From Seminavis robusta (taxonomy: Eukaryota; Bacillariophyta; Bacillariophyceae; Naviculales; Naviculaceae), in NCBI GenBank assembly GCA_903772945.1, contig CAICTM010000475.1:1-64000 (forward strand): a stretch of DNA of 64,000 nucleotides, given 5' to 3'. Numbering within the stretch: the first letter of the stretch is position 1; each line of letters starts with the position of its first letter. The notes beneath the pieces are model-generated. The model made no database searches and was not told the origin of the DNA. It was given only the letters and a program-made list of their open reading frames with translations. Positions 19,468 to 30,211 of the stretch are shown here, in pieces. The position numbers and the translations under genes are program-made.

Positions 19468-22400
19468 ATGGAAGAAGGTTCCAGTCCTACAAGCACTGAT
19501 GGTGGCGCCGAGATCGGTGCTGGAATGGATGGTACAGCAGGTACCACCAGTAAAGGCAATCAACTCGACCCAGCGGTAAGAGATGCTCTGATCAAGAGAG
19601 CAGAGGCGGAAGCCTTGCAATGCCAACACGACCAGGAAACCACCAATAGAACAAAAAGTCAAGAAGCAGAAGAAGAAGCAGCTGCCAAGAAACTGCCAGC
19701 CAAAAAGACAGTCCCTGGTAGACATGCTGGTACTACTAAAACTCAGTTGATAGCAACCAACCACCAGAAACACCAGCAGGAAGCAACAGCTGGAGAAGCA
19801 AATCAAGCTGGAGATGAAGAAGAAATCATGAAAATGGTGGCCGATCAGGCAGGTTTGGTGACAGCACTCATGTTGAAGGACGACGATGACGATATTTTAA
19901 AGCAAGAACACAAAAACACTAGCATGGGAGCGCCGCTCAACAACAACACTTCACAGCGCCACCAACTATCATTTTTACCAAATGGACAGGCAGCTGCAGT
20001 GGGTATTACTCCTGTCAAAGGATTATTGGCAACAACACAAACGTCGTTGAAGAAGGAGGATAAAGATGCCGTGCAAGGAGAACACAGCGACGCTAATATG
20101 GCAACGGAAATCAACGATAATGCCAAAGAAGAAAAAGAAGAAGATACAACTGCTGCCAATTCTCGGAATGTCGCAAACTCAATTGAACAAGGTGAAGCTC
20201 GTCTTAACCGGCAAACTGCAGAACTTGCAGCAGTACTACCAGCAGCACTACCCGAACCTATCCCACTACAGAGGCAACAACATCAGCCGATGAGACCGGG
20301 AGCCTACAGTGGTGCACCAGGAGAAGCCTTGCAACGCGCGACTACCCTACGTTTCTCCCTTGTTGGTGCCACTGCCACTGGTCAGGATGCCCTGATAGGC
20401 CCAATTGATGGTGATCCAGATGATTCCTCTGCACTGGCTGAACCACATGCTGTGTCCCACAGCAGCACCAACAACCACAACATTCCATCAACAAATGACC
20501 AACACTTGGCAGTGGCAGATCTTGTTCTAGAAGATCCAGAGGAGGAACAAACTAGGCCCGCTGCAGATCCAGTCGATCTACAACATGTCCAGCGGAGAGA
20601 ACAAAAGAGGAAGAAACAGAGGCTGATGTTTATTCTCTTCTTTGTCATGTTGTTAACTGTGGCAGCAGTCGTTGTGGGAGCTGTGGCAGGAACCCAAAAA
20701 AAGGAGGCAAAGGTGGTTGTCCTTAAGTCAACTGAGGCTCCAACAGTTTATGGTTCCATGGAACCATCGGAAGTTCCATCCTCTGCTCCCACTGGGGTTC
20801 TCGACTTGTTATTCGATAGTCTCCCTGACGACACTATCGCCAGCATCAACAACGGCAGTGAGACCCCGCAGTGGAGAGCATGGCAATGGCTAGCCAATCA
20901 CCACAACATCACAATCTTTCCTGAATGGAGAAAGGAACAGCTGTTTGCTCTAGCTACTTTTTTCTATGCTTTTGAAGGAGAAAGTTGGAATCCTTTAATC
21001 AGGGGCCATGGATGGATGGATGACACAGTGGAAGAGTGCCTCTGGTTCTCCAATGAATTTGGATGGTTTTTTGGTGGAAAGTACTTTGATTTACGAGGGA
21101 GGAAAACGAGTTCTTGCGACAACCATGGACAATTCATATCTCTGTATCTGCAAGACCTGCAGCTCTCTGGCCTTCCCCCATTTTTGCCACCTGAGATTGC
21201 ACTCTTGACTTCTTTGTCTCGTGTTATTCTTTGGGACAATGACATTGCTGGACCACTTTCATCTCTGTTACCAGCAGAACTTTATGAGATGACTGGATTT
21301 ACACATTTGCATTTGTGGGGAAATCAAATCACTGGCAAAATTCCCACTGAAATTTCACTATTGACTTCATTGACTGATTTATGGTTGAGTAACAATCTGC
21401 TCACTGGTCAAGTCCCTTCCAAGCTTGGGCTCCTGACCTCATTAGAATGGCTTCTCCTATATAATAATCAGTTGACCGGTCCACTGCCTTCTGAGCTTGG
21501 GCTCCTGACCTTATTGGAAGACCTTAACCTTTCTGAGAATCGGTTGACCGGTCCAGTTCCTTCAGAGCTTGGGCTCCTGGCCTCGTTGGAAAATCTTGAC
21601 CTTTATTGGAATTTGTCAGGTCAAATTCCTTCTGAGCTTGGCCTTGAGGAGAATCAGATGTCTGGTTCCATTTCTTCCGAGCTTTACCTTTTGGCGGCTT
21701 TGCACGAACTTGATTTGGGCGAAAATCGGTTGACCGGTCAAGTTCCTTCCGAGCTTGGGCTCCTGACCTCATTGGATCGCCTCGACCTTTATGACAATCA
21801 GTTATCCGGTCCAGTTCCTTCAGAGCTTGGGCTCCTGACCTTATTGGAAGAGCTTGGCCTTCGGGAGAATCAGTTTACGGGTCCACTTCCTTCTGAGCTT
21901 GGCCTTTTGACGGTCTTGACCGAGCTGTCGTTCAACGAAAATCACTTGATGGGTACAATTCCTTCCGAGCTTGGGCTCCTAACCTCATTGGAGCATCTCT
22001 ACCTTTATGACAATAACATGACAGGAACACTGCCCAGCCAACTGAATGCATCAATGGGATTGAAACTGTATGGGAATCAGTTTTCAGGAACTGTACCGGA
22101 GCATCTTTGTTCTTATCTAAAGTGTGATTGTTCCCTAAATGAAACTCCTCCTGTTTCCACTTGTGCTGACCTCATAGAAGGACCGGATTGACCTGGTCGG
22201 TTTCCAACCAAAGGTGCTGATGTCATTCTCAATATCCAAACTGATGACTTTCCAGAGGATATATCATGGGTTTGGCACAAGGAAACCAACCTGGCATTTG
22301 GGCCATATTGGAGTCTGGTGGTCCGCTGGTATTTCCAGAGCATGTTTACTCCTCTCTCTCTTCCCGGTGAACACCAACACAGCCTACAGGCTTGTTGTGT

Positions 22401-22537
22401 ATGACAGTGATGGTGATGGTGTCAACATCCCTGGATGGATTACTTTGACAGCCACCAACCAATCAGTGTTGTATTCTTTGGTAGGTAGGGAGGCCTTCTA
22501 CGAAATCACCATTGATGTTGTGGTTGGAGCAGGTTGA
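19468..22537 (+). CDS. LRR receptor-like membrane protein, C-terminal module decayed
   Basis: A 907-residue uninterrupted frame runs from ATG 19468 to 22191. Residues 1-380 are polar and disordered, with acidic and Gln-rich stretches, and are predicted cytosolic. RREQKRKKQR precedes one membrane helix (387-408). A spacer domain follows (SETPQWRAWQWLANHHN; GHGWMDDTVEECLWFS), then about thirteen 24-residue plant-type LRRs (about 540-880) and a Cys cap (CDCSLNETPPVSTC). In the paralogues the next segment is a 115-residue module beginning DWPGRFP. Here the Trp codon is TGA (22189-22191), and homology to the module continues to 22537 but changes frame partway. The protein as annotated therefore ends after the Cys cap. 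It is intact enough to be functional as a truncated receptor-like protein; no kinase is present. Ligand unknown. Confidence 0.75.
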
Positions 22538-22942
22538 TCTTTTGATATCACAAATTCTACAACTTAGTGATTATATGTTACGTTTTTCTATAGTTAAGCA
22601 ACTAGCTAGATGCTTTTTAAATTATGCTTCGGTCATCTTTAGCAGCCAGACAACAGCATCAACATCTATCTATGAGGACACGACTCTTTTAAGGTGCCAA
22701 ATCCTGGTGGTCTGCCTCGATTGCGGTAGATCTAGCTTAGGTCCAGTAGTGGGCCGCGTTCCGAGTTGGTCTGGGCGTTGGTCCAGGAGTGGGGCCAGGG
22801 GTGACACAGACGGGTTGGGGGACTACTTTCTCCTGGACCCTTGTACCGTAGCTACCGTCGCAATTGGCTAGTACATTACAAGGCCTGCGTACTAATACAT
22901 GCATTAACTTATATGAACTAAGGTGTCAAAGTGTAAAGGCCG
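22538..22942. other. intergenic between LRR copies
   Basis: This is spacer between the 3' end of the LRR gene and the truncated copy. G-rich words (GGTCCAGNNGTGGGNC) recur around 22740-22810. No gene seen. Confidence 0.4.
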
Positions 22943-25180
22943 TTGCCTGCCAATACCCTACGATTCTCTCTTGTGGGTGCCAGTGCCACTGGTCAGGGTG
23001 AACAATTAGTGCACATGAATGCTACAGACGATTCATCCACACTGATTCAAACAAACCCTGAATTGCCCACTCGTAGGGAAAGTCAACTAGCAGTGGCAAA
23101 TCTAGTTCTGGAAGATGAAGAAGAGGAGGAAAGGCATGCGGCACATCCAGTGGATCTACAACAGCTTCAAGAGAGAGAGCAAAAGAAGAAGAAACAAAGA
23201 CTTGTTTTCATCCTCTTCCTAATCGTGGCAGGAGTCATTGTGGGAGCTGTAGCAGGAACTCAAAAGAACAATGTTGTGCTCGAGTCAACTGAGGCTCCGA
23301 CGGTTTATGGCTCCATGGAACCATCCGAAGTGCCATCATCTGCCTCCACTGAAGCTCTGGACATACTGTTGGATATACTACCAGACTACAGTTTGGCAAG
23401 AATCAACAATGGGAGCGAGACCCCGCAGTGGAAAGCATGGCAATGGCTTGCCGAACACCAAAATATCACCTTTCTTCCCGAATGGAGGAAGGAACAGCTG
23501 TTTGCTCTTGCTACCTGCGTTTACTCACTTCAGGGAGAGAACTGGTGGCAGCCAATTCAAGACAGATGGATGGATGACACAGTCGAAGAGTGTAACTGGT
23601 TCTCCATTGAATATGGATTTTTTTTAACCAGTTTTGGTGGGGGGTACATTCAGGGCGGTTCAGAATCTCCATGCAATGACCTTGGACAATATACCTCACT
23701 AAATCTGCAAGGACTCGAGCTCTCTGGTCTTGATGTAGTTCTTCCCCCTGAGGTAACCCTCATGACGCCCTTGTCCAAGCTTCATTTGGTTGACAATGAC
23801 ATTGCTGAACCGTTGTCATCCTTTTTCCCAGCAGGCTTTTTCAGACAGATTGCTTTGACATCTTTGAAGTTGTCAGGAAATATGCTGACGGGCTCCGTTC
23901 CTTCTGAATTTGGACTGCTGAGCACATTGGAAGACCTTCGGCTTAATCAGAATCTGCTGACCGATCTGCTGCCTTCTGAGCTAGGATTCCTGACCTCAGT
24001 ACGTACTCTTCGGCTTGCTGATAATCAGTGGTCTGGTTGGATTCCTTCTGAGCTTAGGCTTTTGCCCTTACAGCAGATTAAGTTTGACTAAGTTCGCACT
24101 CCGTTGACTGGTCCACTTCCTTCTGAGCTTGGGCTCCTGACCTCATTGTCATTTCTCTATTTGTTTGATAATCAATTCACCGGTCCACTTCCTTTCTGAG
24201 CTTGGAAAGTTGACCGCTACGTGTTGGTTACAGTTGGATCAAAATCAGCTTACAAGAATACCTTCTGAGCTTGGCCTTTTGACCTCATTGGAATGGCTTT
24301 ACCTTTCTGATAACCAGCTGAGCAGTCAAGTTCCTTCTGAGCTTGGGCTCCTGACCTCATTACATTATTGATCTACATCTTCAATTCAATCGGTTGACCG
24401 GTCCAATTCCTTCTGAGCTTGGGCTGCTGGCATTATCTGAGCTTAACCTTTCTGAGAATAGGTTGACTGGTCAAATTGCTTCTGAGCTTGGGCTCCGGAC
24501 CTCATTATACCACCTCATCCTTTCTGCAAATCGGTTGACAGGTCAAAGTCCTTGGGAGTTTGGACTCCTGACTTCACTGGGACGGCTTTCCCTATTTGAC
24601 AATCAATTATCTGGCCAGATCCCAACTGAATTTGGTATGATGACATATTTGTCATCTCTTGATCTTTACAACAACAGCCTTTCAGGAACTCTTGCTAGCC
24701 AACTGAATGCTTCCATGGGGTTGAAATTGTATGGAAATCTCTTCTCGGGAATTATCCCTGATCATCTTTGTGGCTTTCTTTGGTGTGATTGTTCCCTGCA
24801 CAAAACTCCTCCCATTTCCACCTGTGTCGACCTCACAGAAGCACCATCTGATTGGCCCGGGCGGCTTCCATTGGTGGGTCTTGCTATCATGCTGAACATC
24901 CAAACTTATGATTGGCTTGCAGAAACATCATGGGTTTGGCAGAAAGAAAGCAATGCAACTGGTACATGGGACACATTGAAATCAGGTGGCCCACTGGAGT
25001 TTACAAATTATCTTTACTCCTCTCTCTTCCCAGTGATAGCTGACACAGCCTACATACTGGTTGTATCTGACCCGTATGGTGCTGGCATACCCTCTGGTTG
25101 GATCTCTCTGACAGCCACCAACCAAACAGTGTTGTATTCTTTGGGACATCACTATTGATGTTTTGGGTGGAGAAGATAGA
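22943..25180 (+). pseudogene. LRR receptor-like pseudogene, 5'-truncated
   Basis: Homologue of the gene at 19468 that begins at the equivalent of its residue 292 (NTLRFSLVGA). The cytosolic N-terminal region is missing and no ATG is close by. The membrane helix (VFILFLIVAGVIVGAVAG), the spacer domain (SETPQWKAWQWLAEHQN, RWMDDTVEECNWFS), LRRs, the Cys cap and one C-terminal module (SDWPGRLPLVGLA...WVWQKESN) can all be followed. A stop at 24089-24091 and frame changes around 24190, 24250 and 24371 break the LRR part. The module lacks its last strand. At least four lesions make this a clear pseudogene. Confidence 0.85.
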
Positions 25181-25338
25181 TCTGTTGATATCACCAATTC
25201 TACAACTATGTGGTTCTATGTTACATATTTCTATGGGCTTCTTCTGGTAAACCATGTAGGCTCCTGTTCTCGAGGATTGTTGTTGCTTCTTTTGGATAGG
25301 ATCTGGTTGCACTTGTAAGTCCTACAGTTGAAGTTCCA
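25181..25338. other. spacer at duplication border
   Basis: Sequence between the end of the first LRR pseudogene and the left breakpoint of the next duplicated unit. Nothing recognised. Confidence 0.4.
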
Positions 25339-25792
25339 CTCTTCTTCTTGCTCGTCTTGGCATCCACTACTCACAGCATCTTATAATATATAGCTTGCTT
25401 CCGAGCAAATCAAAAGGTCGTACCGTACCGTACTAATATACTACTGTAGCATGCTATAGCTAGCTAGCTTGATTCAATCAATTGTGTGTGGCGCTCACTG
25501 CTTTCGGTCACAATGCCATGTTCTGGAATAGAATCAATCTCGAAAAAGATATGAATCTTTTGAATTGGATCTTTGAAAACTTAAGGGAACATAGAATAAG
25601 TGTGCGTCGTTTAACCATAGAGTTAAGGTCAATGCAGACCGGACGTTCCCATATCGCGTGGGATACTATCTATTCATGAACATGCCATGGTGGCATAATA
25701 TTGAAGATCACCATTCCCCGGGCCATCTATCGAAAGACTACCATAAACCATCAGAAGTAACGGTAGAGAAGTAGAGAAAGAAGTAGAGCAAG
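25339..25792 (-). pseudogene. duplicated 5' end of the ubiquitin-like gene plus divergent promoter
   Basis: On the minus strand, 25379-25339 reads ATG CTG TGA GTA GTG GAT GCC AAG ACG AGC AAG AAG AAG, matching the first 13 codons of the gene at 19073 with codon 3 turned to TGA. Homology stops within codon 14. To the right, the divergent promoter is also copied (TATAATATATAGC at about 25384, GAATAAGTGTGCGTCG near 25595) up to the ATG of the LRR copy at 25793. The duplication breakpoint therefore lies inside the ubiquitin-like coding region. Confidence 0.8.
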
Positions 25793-27298
25793 ATGAAACG
25801 AGGAAAGGGCACTCATTCCAGTAGTACCATCAGTGTGGATGGTGTCACTTCCTTGGATATCAGCACAGGACCTGATCAACTTGACCCAGCGGTAAGGGAT
25901 GCCCTTATTAAAAGGGCAGAAGCAGAAGCCTTGCAATACCGACAAGACCATGAAGCCATCGTCACACGAACTCAGGAAGAAGAAGAAGGAGAAGCTGTTA
26001 AGAAACTGCCAGCCAAGAAGAATCCTGGCAGTTCGTCCACGGATGGTACCAACGGTAGCTAGAAATACCAAAACCCAGTTGACAGCCAACCACCAGAAGC
26101 AGCAGCACGCTACAGGAGAAACAAATCAAGCGGCCGCAGAAGAAGAAGAAGAAGAAATCTTGAGAATTGTGGCAGATGAGGCTAGTGTGGCAACAGCACA
26201 AATGTTGAAGGACGACGACAATATTAGGCAAGAACACAAAAATACTGGCATGCATGGAAGCTCAGCTCAGAAACACCTAACATAGCCACAAGCTATCATT
26301 TTTGCCAACGAGACGGACCGCTGCTGCAGGAACTCCTGTCAAAGGATTGGCAACAGCGGCGGACGAAGATATCTCGGCCCTCAACAGCAATCTCATGCAA
26401 ATGGCAACTGAAATCAATGAAAATGACGAAATGGAAAAATTGCAATCATGCAAATTCGCAGAATGCTGCAAATTCAATTGTTGAACAAGGCGATGGGCTT
26501 GTACAACCACAATCTACCCAACAGACACAACATCTGTTGCCGAGACCAGGAGCCTACATGGGAATACTAGGAGAATCCCTACAAAGCGCCAATACCTACG
26601 ATTCTCTCTTGTGGGTTCCAGTGCCACTGGTCAGGGCGAACCATTAGTGCGCGCGAATGATACAGATCATTACGATTCGTCCACACTGCTTCAAACAACT
26701 GATGAATTGCCCACCACCAGCAGTGCACATCAACTTGCAACTGGTGGCAAATCTAGTTCAGGAAGATGCAGATGAGGAGGAAAATAAGCCCGCTGCGGAT
26801 CCAGTGGATCTACAACAGCTTCAAAATAGAGAGCAAAAGAAGAAGATGGAGAGGCTGACATTTATTCTCTTTTTTGTCATGTTGCTAATTGTGGCAGCTG
26901 TCATTGTGCGAGCAGGAACCCAGAGAAGAAGGAGGCAGGTGTCTACTATGATTGTCTCCCTATCAACAGATGCTCCGACAGTTTCTGGCTCCACGACTCC
27001 TTCCGAAGTAACATCATCTCCCCCCACAGGGGTTCTAGACTTGCTGTTGGATAGCCTACCAGACTACACTTTGGCAAGGATGAACAATGGCAGCGAGACC
27101 CCACAGTGGAGAGCAAGGCAATGGGTAGCCAATCACCAAAATATTACGTTTCTTTCAGAATGGAGAAAGGGTCAGCTGTTTGCCCTTGCAACTTTTTTCT
27201 ATGCCTTTGAGGGAGAAAATTGGTGGCAGCCAATTCAAAACATATGGATGGACGACACAATCGCAGAGTGTGGTGACTGGTTCTCCACACAACATTAG
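25793..27298 (+). pseudogene. LRR receptor-like pseudogene, 3'-truncated
   Basis: Starts with an ATG and follows the gene at 19468: DQLDPAVRDALIKRAEAEAL, the Lys-rich KKLPAKK stretch, the cytosolic region, a membrane helix (LTFILFFVMLLIVAAVIV) and the spacer domain (SETPQWRARQWVANHQN; IWMDDTIAECGDWFS). It then stops at 27298, before any LRR. The cytosolic part is split by several frame changes and stops (for example after 26062 and 26285). No LRR sequence follows, so the duplication or a later deletion ended here. Confidence 0.85.
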
Positions 27299-28303
27299 CA
27301 GATGTCTGCTGATGGGTTTACCATGTCTACTAATATGGAATTTGCAGGCAATTTCTTGGATTGCAGACCGAATACAACCAAAACCTAGTTTTGCAGAAAA
27401 ATTGCAGACAATCCCTAAGTACTTTGTCTTTTGCACGTTTCAACCGCCTATGTGGGCAAGCTAGCCAACCTGAGACTCAGAGAGGTTTGAAATTTGAAAT
27501 TTAAGGGGGACATCATAGGAGCACAGGCTACACCCCGGTTCTATAGTAAATTAATATCAATAAGTAGAATCACGTGGAAGGAAGTAGTACTTATTTAAAA
27601 GAAGCAAGCTCACTAACTAAATGTAATCTGATTGAACAACACAAAACCTCCACAAACCACAAACATTCGAGCTCGTGATAAGAGAGGCACAGCTTTTAAA
27701 AGATACTACAAAGGAGATAGTAATCAGAGAAACAGCAAAATGCTACTTTTGCGTGCTATACTTAGGAAAGCTACTAGTATAGTATTTAACAGTGCGAGAC
27801 AACAGGGACAGCGCACTTTCTACTTCGAGGTGTTTGAGGACATTACTCAGTACTCAGTAGCTAGTTTTTAGTAATGCCAGAGAATAACAGCGACAGCACA
27901 TCAACTTTTTCAGTAGCAAGAAGAGCCACTACGCAGTAAGAACAGCAGACAAGCCTCGATGGTGATATTACTCTAAAGAGCAACACAGAAGACAACAACA
28001 ACAAAAAACACACATGTCCCATGTGCTCCGTGCCGTGTTCTTTTGCGCCGCCGCCATGATTAGGCAACAACAAAACATGCCACTCCATGGTTGTCACGAC
28101 AGTACTCTATTGTTCTCTCATGGACTCTTGTGACGATCGAACTGTCGAAGTCTCTCCTCCTTTTTGTTTGCGCTTGCTGTCGCTGTCATTGCCGATCTTT
28201 TTCCTCTGGTTCCACAAGTTATCCTTAAAAGGAATTAGGATAAGGATAGGAAGGCCTCTCCAACCGCCTCTCCAACCGCCTCTCCAGTAGCCCACAGGCC
28301 TTT
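27299..28303. other. intergenic, no supported gene
   Basis: AT-rich near 27480-27640. Three tandem copies of CGCCTCTCCAAC/CGCCTCTCCAG lie at 28255-28290. No conserved reading frame. Confidence 0.5.
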
Positions 28304-28556
28304 ATGAGCTACTTAACTCGCTGTTTCATTTGACGATTTTTGCACCCTGTTTTTTTCGTCAAGCAGGATTGGATATTTAAAGACGAGTTACCGATGATGT
28401 CAGCCGAGTGGAGCGATCCTATTGGCCGAGACGGATTGATGGGCTACTTAACGCGCTGTTTCATTTGACGATTTTTGCATCCTGTTTTTTCGTCAAGCAG
28501 GACCAGATACTTATAGACCTGTTGACTGTTAGCATGGAGCGATCCTATTGGCTGGA
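28304..28556 (+). repeat. two-unit direct repeat, about 137-bp spacing, with internal stem-loops
   Basis: Both units contain GCTACTTAAC[T/G]CGCTGTTTC, ATTTGACGATTTTTGCA and TTTTCGTCAAGCAGGA, followed after about 70 bp by GAGCGATCCTATTGGC. Unit 1 begins near 28305 and unit 2 at 28441. TTGACGA and TCGTCAA within each unit can pair across a T-rich loop. Unit 1 is slightly longer. Confidence 0.65.
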
Positions 28557-29757
28557 GTGACTAACTGGATCCCACAAGCAATTGAGAATATTCGACGGCT
28601 GGCACCTCACCTACTAGCTTGTACGGATTGTACGCAGTAAGGCATACAGCTGTTTGATATCCAAAACCAAGAGGCTGTCACAGAAGGAAAACAACGAGCT
28701 GGATTCGTTTGGGTTATAAATATTCCAACTGCAACGCTTTTTTGGTGGTTTGTTTTAATGTGCTCGGGTATAACAGGTAGGTTTTGGGTTTTTGTTTTCC
28801 GAGTCGAGTCGAGGTAAGTTAGTCATCCTAAGTAATGAGTGCTGGCAGAAAAGATATGTATCTTTTTTAGGATTCCGTGATGTCTCGAGTCTTTTTCTGC
28901 ATCATTTTTTGCTAGTTTTAGGTTTTATAGTGGCTGCTAGATGGCTGGTACTATGGTGTTTCTGTCACCTGATCAAAGAACTGGAGGTTTTGAGTGGATG
29001 AGGATAGTGCAAGCTTGACGGAGTGGCTATGCCGGCAAGAGACATCAATTTTCAGATCAAGCCAACGAGGACTGGATGCAACATGCAAGCCCGCACATTC
29101 TGCAGATTTTCAGTTTGGTTTTGATTTTGCTTGAGATGAAGTTTTGCAGATTGGGTTCCATCCAGGTCGGATGTTGTCACCTCGGTATGTCCCTCTTCTT
29201 CGTTCAGGTGGTTTCGCTCAGAATTGGGCTCGACTCGATATTGACTCCCAAAACCATCTATTGGCTCATAAAATTGATCTCCTGATCTGCAATAGGAAAG
29301 CATAACACCATGCAAGCACTTTGCAATACCACATCAAAGCTATCAGCACTATGTCGCCGCCATTTGCTCGTGAGGATACGCGTCCAACCCGACGCAGAAG
29401 TGGGAGACAACACATTGATGGAAAGCGACGCCGCCGAAGTTCTCTTCAGCTGGATCGGGCCGCCCAAGCCAGCGACAGCAACAAGAAGCTGCTGCAGTCA
29501 ACAATCGTGCTCACGGAAACAGCATGGCTTTTGCTTCTGGGTGGGGGAACCTTGGGAACGTTTGATCGAGGTCATGCCCATTGCCCTGTTGTGCATAGTC
29601 CCACAGACCGTGTGGTATCGCGGCATGGATATGCCTTGTATCGGATTAGTGCAGAGGTGGATGCTATGGACGTGCAACGGATTAGGCGCGCGAGGGTCCA
29701 TGCAGACCTGTTAAACCAGCAGAACCAACAAGTAGTCAATGGTGAAGTAAACATCTG
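28557..29757. other. intergenic, unconvincing open frames
   Basis: Overlapping open frames of up to 175 codons (29321-29848) occur on both strands without recognisable motifs. The longest one runs into the TIR-bounded element that starts at 29758, which argues against it being a conserved gene. Confidence 0.4.
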
Positions 29758-30211
29758 CCTGGGTGACCCGGAAAAAGGCACGAATGAGGTGTGTAACGGT
29801 TTTACGGTGGCAGTTACTAAGTTATTAGTTTCCGTACCACCTAAGTAGTTTACCCACGAGTGATGGGTAAACAACTGTTTACCCATGACTCGTGGGTAAA
29901 CAAGACTCGTGGGGAAACAAGCTGTTTACACATGAGGAAGTTTCCCCACGATCCGTTAAATCTCACTAGTAAAAACACACTGTTTACCCACGAGATGGTT
30001 GTTTACTCATGGGGAAACTGTAAAAACCTTGTTTACTCATGAGGAAACAATAAATGCTTGTTTACTCATGAGTAAACAAGGATTCGACTGTTTACTCATG
30101 AGTAAACAACTATTTAACAGTTTTCTCATGAGTAAACTAAGTCATGGGTAAACAATGACTCACAACATAAACAGTTTACTACCGGTTAGTCCCATTTCCG
30201 GGTCGCCCTGG
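29758..30211. mobile_element. E1: TIR-bounded element filled with GTTTAC palindromes
   Basis: The ends are CCTGGGTGACCCGGAAA (29758-29774) and its inverse at 30195-30211 (rc CCAGGGCGACCCGGAAA), 15 of 17 identical. The interior (about 29850-30160) is an array of well over ten copies of GTTTACYCATGA and its complement. Perfect 18-bp palindromes GTTTACTCATGAGTAAAC lie at 30060-30077 and 30090-30107. It has no coding capacity. A target-site duplication is not clear. It is one of several such elements in the window, each with a different motif and TIR. Confidence 0.7.

Noticed and set aside
29321-29848. 175-codon plus-strand open frame
   Set aside because: It runs through the E1 terminal repeat and lacks motifs; overlapping frames on the other strand are equally open.
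29850-30160. CRISPR-like array
   Set aside because: Repeats are palindromic, irregularly spaced and separated by variable short sequence, with no unique spacers of constant length; the host is a eukaryote.
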